Assembly (NCBI GenBank): GCA_007570785.1
Contig: ML664199.1
Coordinates: 23,519,907-23,583,906 of the forward strand
Reading direction: 5' to 3'
Length of the DNA stretch: 64,000 bases
DNA from: Antilocapra americana
Lineage: Eukaryota; Chordata; Mammalia; Artiodactyla; Antilocapridae
This document shows positions 58,655 through 64,000 of this stretch, one piece after another. Numbering within the stretch: the stretch's first letter is position 1; the number at the start of each line of letters is the position of its first letter. A program made the position numbers and the translations under genes. Under the pieces are notes generated by a model. It was given only the letters and a program-made list of their open reading frames with translations. It was not told the origin of the DNA and made no database searches.

Positions 58655-59065
58655 AATGGATGTCAACTGAAAAAAACACACAATGTGAGAGTTGTGAGCT
58701 AAGTTTTGTTTGGGGCAAAATGAGAACTGTAGCCCAAGAGACAGCATTTCATATAGCTGTGAGAAACTCCAGAGATGTAGGGAAGAAGTTAGTATTATTA
58801 TATATGATTTTTAGTGAAGAGGAGTTGTTCAGTCAAAAACACATTTTAGCAGAGGCTTGCTGCTAGTCATGAGGAGCAAATGTCACCATTAATGATTTTA
58901 GTGCTTTTCTAGATGTGAGGGGATGCAGGAACTGGGCTGATAAAATCTCCTGAAAATACCTGTCTGAAGGCCTGTTCTGCCAGTTTTCCTAAAGCACAGA
59001 GTGCCTCATTCCCGATCTCTACCCTGAACCCCTTTCAGGATGTGTTGAAGACCAGTGACTATAGT
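58655..59065 (-). mobile_element. ERV-L-like LTR
   Basis: 'gtttggggcaaaatgagaac', 'gcccaagagacagcatttc', 'tttagtgcttttctagatg', 'ggcctgttctgccag' share blocks with the LTR at 51240/54800. Same family; name tentative. Confidence 0.5.
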
Positions 59066-59194
59066 AGTTTGTGATTTAATCCTTATACAGGCAGAAGGCA
59101 AGTGTCAATTTCTATGTGATACATGGAAGCTGAAACCATATCATTTTATTATGCTTGATTAGATTAAAATCCATCCATGTATTTTGCATTCTGA

Positions 59195-59310
59195 GTGGAT
59201 CTTTTACCCATGCATGATTGGTAGCATCTTTGTTCCCTAAGCAGGGTTCAAACCTGCACTCCCTTCATTGGAAGGCTCAGTCTTAGCCACTGGGTTGCCA
59301 GGGAAGTCCC
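59195..59310 (-). mobile_element. CHR-2-like SINE fragment
   Basis: 'agcagggttcaaacctgc', 'cagtcttagccactgggttg', 'ccagggaagtccc'. Confidence 0.75.
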
Positions 59311-59594
59311 TGAGGAGCATTTTTAAGATAGATAGAGTATTATTTATGCAGTCTTAAATCTTAAGGTTGTTCACAAATATCACAAAATAATTGTGAACCA
59401 AGTCCTTTTTTGTCAATAATACCATGAATTCCTTTACATTTTGCTCATTCAGTCCTGATAACACTTCTGTGGGGTGTTCTCTTACTGCTGTCTTTGTTTA
59501 TTGATTAATTGACTGTCCTTTCCAGAATCACACAGTGGAAATAGATCCATGATTTAGTTTGAGACTGCAGTGCCCATTACAGTACTTCTTACCA

Positions 59595-59812
59595 CCAGCC
59601 CAAATCCAAGAGTTGGATTTCTCCACTTAGTAACTTTGTGATACTGGACGTGTTATTTAGCCTTTCCAGTCCCTAGTGGCCTCATCAGTAATAGCATTTA
59701 CTTTATTGAATTGTGAGAATTAAGTGCAATATATTTTGTAAAACAGACTTCAGTATGCCTAGCACATAGCAAGTATGCGTCAAGTGTTCTTTATCTACTT
59801 ATTTACTACTAC
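59595..59812 (+). mobile_element. MIR SINE
   Basis: 'ccacttagtaactttgtg', 'ttatttagcctttccag', 'gcctagcacatagcaag' and the spacing between them match a near full-length MIR. Confidence 0.8.
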
Positions 59813-60171
59813 TGTTTGTCTTTTCTCTTTTAAATATTCCTTCATTTTTTTGTCATTTACTTTTTTCTCTTTGTTTTTTCCCTTCCCTCTTTTTGTTGCA
59901 TTCTTTTAAGAGTATATATTTCATGTTATTTCACTAGTTAAGTATTTAACTAGTTAAGTAGATAATGCAAGTAGGATATATTGTTGCATATTTATTAGAC
60001 TGTTGATTTCAGAAAGAAAGGAAGTTAAAGAAAGGTCTGCATATCTACTTTGCATATGTGGAGTAAAATTAAAATACCATATTTTACATATGCTATGTGT
60101 TGTGTAGAATTTCAGTTGTTGATTCCAACATCCTGAAACTTTCTTGTTATATTCAAAAAATGTTCTGTTAG

Positions 60172-60293
60172 AATCCAGAATGGTTGATCTTTCAGCCGAC
60201 GAAGAGGATGGAGCACACCATTCTTCAGAAAGTAAAGATGATCCAAGTTCATCTCCCAACAGCTCGAGGACACTGGAGGATGAGTTTTCATCA
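60172..60293 (+). CDS. GCFC2: GCFC2 coding exon 2
   Basis: The 122-nt exon follows acceptor tgttctgttag. Its first two bases complete a Glu codon with the last G of exon 1, and 40 codons follow, phase 0. The peptide reads SRMVDLSADEEDGAHHSSES then KDD, matching the acidic Ser-rich block of mammalian GCFC2, with a divergent Ser/Pro stretch after it. The donor is TCATCA|GTAGGT (GT at 60294); the alternative AG|GTTGGT four bases on would shift the phase. Later exons, including the conserved GCF domain, lie beyond the window. Confidence 0.88.
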
Positions 60294-61232
60294 GTAGGTT
60301 GGTAATTTTTATAATTTCGGTTAAGAATTTTATTTCTAATACTAGTAGTTTTCTATACCAGTGATTCTCGTTTTTGATAAAACTCTAGTGAAGTATGGGG
60401 CAAGTAAGTTATTACTAATGATTGTCAAGGGACCAAAATTGTCTGTTATTTCCATTACATAACATGCCCAAGGTCTGATGGGCTTATAAGAGGCAGCACT
60501 AGGATTCCAACCTAGGGAATCTGCTGCAGAGCCTATATCCTCTTTTTGTTGTTGTTTTGGATTTATTTACTTATTTTATTTTATAGTAGCAGTTGTTTTA
60601 TTATGTCCCACAATTTTGTAGGTCAAGAATTTGGGCAGAGCTTAACAGAGAGATTAACTGTGTTCCATGTCGCATTAGCTGAGCAGTTTGACTGGGGCTA
60701 GGGAAGGGATCTTGCCTTAAACATCTCAGAAAAAAAAAAAAAAAAATCTCAGGTTCAGCATAATGTTTACCTGAGCATAGTTAATGATCTATAAATGCTG
60801 AAAAAATTAATGATAGAGAGCTGAGTTCCATCCCTTGCTCTGCTTCTAAATAGCTGAGTTAGTCTAAAAGGATATTGAACTGCTCTGGGCCCTGGCTGCC
60901 TCAGAGCCTGAATTCTTAACCATTGTGCTCGACTGAGTGATTCATGCCATCTTTCAGTGTCTGAAAGATGGTAAGAATTTGTCTATGAGGATGTTTCAGG
61001 TACAGGATGCAGCATTATATAGAAACCTAGGGAAGAGAACAGAGTAAAGTGCAGAGAGCTAAAAAGTAGTTGTTGGACTGAAAATGCTTGGTTAAGGTTT
61101 AAGAAAAAAAAAAAAGAAAATAAGGTACAGATTGAAGTCAGATAATCCAGAGTTTTGAGGTAACTACTGAAAAGTTTATGCAAATAGATGACATGACCAT
61201 TTTTGTGTCTTAGAAAGATAATTCCATTCAAG

Positions 61233-61430
61233 GGTTGGCAGATTACCACCTGTTTGCCAAATCTGGCCCACTGTCTGCTTTTGTGAATAAAGTTTTATTA
61301 AAGCCATACTTATTCAATTGTGTATTGTCTGTGGCTGCTTTTACACTACAGTGGCAGAGCTGAGAAGTCATAACAGAGACTTTATGGCCCAAAAAGCCAG
61401 AAATATTTCCTTGGCCTACTCTGATTCAAG
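61233..61430 (+). repeat. Ancient mammalian interspersed repeat
   Basis: 'gggttggcagattaccacc', 'ccaaatctggcccactg', 'gaataaagttttattaaagc', 'gtggcagagctgagaagtc' follow a common old repeat. Name not asserted. Confidence 0.55.
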
Positions 61431-61593
61431 GTTCTTAACTTCTCTTGTGCTGTGGACTCTATTCAGTCTCATAAAGCCTAAGACCCCTTCTGAGCAAATC
61501 AAAATGTATAGCTTTATAAAGAAAACAAATTAATTTGAAATATAATTGTTAATATATATTTTTAAAGATTTGTAATATAGTAGCAGGTGCTTT

Positions 61594-61851
61594 CGGAGAA
61601 GGCAATGGCACCCCACTCCAGTACTCTTGCCTGGAAAATCCCATGGACAGAGGAGCCTGGTAGGCTGCAGTCCATGGGGTTGCGAAGAGTTGGACACGAC
61701 TGAGCGACTTCACTTTCACTTTTCACTTTCATGCGTTGGAAAAGGCAATGGCAACCCACTCCAGTGTTCTTCCCTGGAGAATCCCAGGGACGCTGCCGTC
61801 TATGGGGTCGCACAGAGTCGGACACGACTGAAGTGACTTAGCAGCAGCAGC
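61594..61851 (+). mobile_element. Bov-A2 SINE, well preserved
   Basis: Two Bov-A monomers (61596-61720 and 61738-61836) are joined by a ttcactttcacttttcac linker and end in (AGC)n. Flanks agcaggtgcttt (61582-61593) and agtaagtgcttt (61852-61863) are a nearly intact target duplication. Confidence 0.95.
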
Positions 61852-62544
61852 AGTAAGTGCTTTGTTAACATATGAAATAACAATAACCAGGAGTTCTTGT
61901 AATTTTCTTTCTTAAACAAGTTCATTAAGCTACAGAAGTACTTAGTGATGAAGCCAGTATTAAAAATTAAAGTCTAGTATAAACAAGTAAAATTTTGTCC
62001 AGATTCTAGATACAGTGCTGTCCAGTAAAACTTTCTATGAAGGTCCTGTATCTTCACCATCCAGTACGTTACCCACTAGCTACACATGGCTGTAAAATTC
62101 TTGAAATGTGGCTAGTGTGACTAAGGAACTGGATTTTTAGTTTGCTTAAATAGTCAGATGTGGCTGGTGGTTACTGTATTTATCATGCTGCTGTAGAACA
62201 TGGCGGATTAGACAGGGTAAGGCAGTACTTGTAAAGTGTTGGTAGCGCTGGGAACCTAAGAGAGAAGGCAGAGTTTGGAAATGTATTGGATAGTTTTTGA
62301 TTATCATAGTCCCTATGGTGTTATTAAAAGATGAAAACTTGTCCCATAAGGAACATTTTATTTTTTATTCTGGAGAGGAAAGTAGAAGAAATGAGATAAG
62401 TTTAAGGACGTATACAGAAGATACAGTGCATTTATTTTTGTTGTTCAGATGATATAGCTATTAGAATGATCCAGTACTGGAATGTCTGCCTTGGGATAGT
62501 CATTGTTGCAGAGACTGCTTACCAAGGGGGCATAGTATTAACCT

Positions 62545-63553
62545 CTATTTTTTTTAATTGAAGTATAGTTGACTTACAGTATTAGTTTCAGGTGTACAGC
62601 AAACTGATTGAATTATATATATATATTTCAGATTATTTTAGCATTATAGGTTATTGCAAGATATTGCATATAGTTCCCTGTGCTGTACAGTAAGTCTTTG
62701 TTGCGTATCTATTTTATATATAGTAGTTTGTATCAATCTCTATTCCTGATTTATTTCTCCCCGACACCCTTTCCCCTCTGGTAAACGTAAGTTTTTTTCC
62801 TACGTCTGTGAGTCTTTTGTTTGTTCTGTTCTTGCCTCCTTTGTCAAGATTAATTGACAGTAGGTGTGTGGTTTTATTTCTGGGCTCTACTGTAGCTCTG
62901 TAGTATTATCTGAAGTCTGGGAGAGTTACGCTTCCAGCTTTCTTCTTTATCTTCAGGATTGCTTTGGCAGTTCTTTTGTGGTTCCTTATAAATTTTAGGA
63001 TTATTTGTTCTAGTTCTATGAAAAATGTCATCGGTAATTTGATAGAGATTGCATCAAATTTGAAGATTGCCGTGGATAATATCACCATTATAATAATATC
63101 AATTCTTCCAATTCAAGACTAGGTGATATCATTCCCTTTTTTTGCATCATCTTCAATTTCCCTTTATCAATGTTTTATAGTTCTTAGCATTTAGGTCTTT
63201 TACCTCCTTAGTTAGGTTTCTTACGAGGATTTTTCTTTATATGATTTTAAATGGGTTTGTTTACTTTCTGCCTCTGATATTTCATTGTTAGAGTAAAGAA
63301 ATACAACACATTTATGTATATTAATCTTGTAGTCTGGCTATCTTACTGAATTTATTTATTCTGATGGTTTTTATCTAGAATGTTTGGGGTTTTCCATATG
63401 GAGTATCGTGTCATCTATGCAAAATGATAACTTTATCTCTTCAATTCTAATTTGGATATGTTTTTTTTTCTTTTTCATTTCTTTTTCTTGTCTGATTACT
63501 GTGACTAGGACTGCCAAAAATGTATTGAATAGAAGTGGTGAGCTATTTGTTTT
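62545..63553 (-). mobile_element. Older ruminant/artiodactyl L1 with internal deletion
   Basis: The antisense 3' end (62545-62830: 'attgaagtatagttgac', 'cctgtgctgtacagtaag') jumps at about 62835 straight to ORF2 RT/C-terminal sequence (to 63553, 'tgactaggactgccaaaaatg'). The usual intervening ORF2 end is missing. Confidence 0.75.
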
Positions 63554-63554
63554 T

Positions 63555-64000
63555 CTCTACATAACTTACTTCACTTAGTATGATAATCTCCAGGTCCATC
63601 CATGCTGCTTGCTGTAAATGGCATTATTTCTTTGTTTTAATAAATATCACAAATATCATATGATATTACTTATATGCAGAAACTAAAAAAAATGATTCAA
63701 ATGAGTTACCTACAAAACAGAAACATACTCTCAAACTCAGAGAATGAACTTATAGATATCAGGGGGAAGGGTGATGGGGGTAGGTATAGATTGGAAGTTT
63801 GGGACTGATGTATATACACTGCTATATTTAAAATAGATAATCAACGAGGACCTACTGAATTGCACAGGGAACTCTGCTCAATACTCTGTAATAACCTGAC
63901 TGGGTAAAGAATTTGAAAAAGAATAGCTACATGTATATGTATAACTGAATCACTTCACTATATATCTGAAACTAACAGCATTGTTAATGAACTATACTCT
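63555..64000 (+). mobile_element. L1 with inverted 5' piece, cut by the window edge
   Basis: 63555-63640 is antisense L1 ('acataacttacttcactt', 'ccaggtccatccatgctg'). From about 63645 the sense L1 continues ('atatcatatgatattac', 'acgaggacctactgaattgc') to the window end. This is another 5'-inversion arrangement. Confidence 0.7.

Larger units (their letters stand above)
56487..60171 (+). other. GCFC2: GCFC2 intron 1
   Basis: It is bounded by GTGACG and ctgttag. It holds two Bov-tA SINEs, a CHR-2-like SINE, an ancient repeat, an ERV-L-like LTR and a MIR. No other gene is seen inside. Confidence 0.85.
60294..64000 (+). other. GCFC2: GCFC2 intron 2 (partial)
   Basis: Starts with GTAGGT and runs off the window. 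It holds an A-run (60730-60747), an old repeat, a Bov-A2 SINE and two L1 pieces. No third exon was found. Confidence 0.75.

Overview
The window is nuclear DNA of a ruminant, most likely a bovid. The evidence is its dense load of BovB (RTE) LINEs, tRNA-Glu-derived Bov-tA and Bov-A2 SINEs, CHR-family artiodactyl SINEs and young ruminant L1 3' ends, on an A+T-rich mammalian background with old L1M, L2, MIR and DNA-transposon relics. Almost all reading frames longer than 60 codons fall inside these repeats.

Only two protein-coding loci are supported. At the right end, on the + strand, is the CpG-island promoter and first two coding exons of GCFC2 (exon 1 from 56216, exon 2 at 60172-60293, intron 2 running off the window). 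At the left end, also on the + strand, are what look like the last two coding exons of an unrecognised gene (2690-2781 and 3812-3848), followed by an A+T-rich 3' UTR-like stretch. About 50 kb of intergenic, transposon-filled DNA separates them.

Layout: 1-2.6 kb BovB and old L1; 2.7-6.4 kb terminal exons, a solo LTR and possible 3' UTR; 6.4-10 kb a BovB with an inverted 5' end, plus SINEs; 10-12.7 kb old MIR, L2 and L1; 12.77-17.79 kb a complete but decayed class I (gammaretrovirus-like) provirus with two LTRs, a tRNA-Pro-type primer site, gag/pro/env remnants and no recognisable pol, its 3' LTR split by a young L1; 18.6-22.7 kb a SINE and a 3.8 kb L1 inserted at the same site; 23-26 kb small L1 and SINE insertions in older repeats; 26.06-26.71 kb an RPL12 retrocopy; 27-33.7 kb SINEs, L1 and LTR pieces; 34.06-34.47 kb a U6 pseudogene fused to an L1 3' end; 35-41 kb L2, SINEs and quiet DNA; 41.9-42.15 kb a small CpG-rich cluster with three GCATGCGC motifs; 42-51 kb L1M with SINE and BovB insertions; 51.2-55.0 kb a three-level nest (ERV-L-like LTR split by BovB, itself split by a 5'-inverted L1 carrying a 3' transduction); 55.0-55.7 kb BovB; then GCFC2.

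There is no operon-like organisation. The most instructive content is retrotransposition mechanics: twin-primed inversions in L1 and apparently BovB, 3' transductions, a U6/L1 template-switch chimera, a 62-bp L1 insertion and shared target sites. I found no CRISPR array, prokaryotic system or functional RNA gene, and nothing I can defend as a wholly new system. Repeat family names rest on recalled consensus similarity and were not checked with a repeat library.
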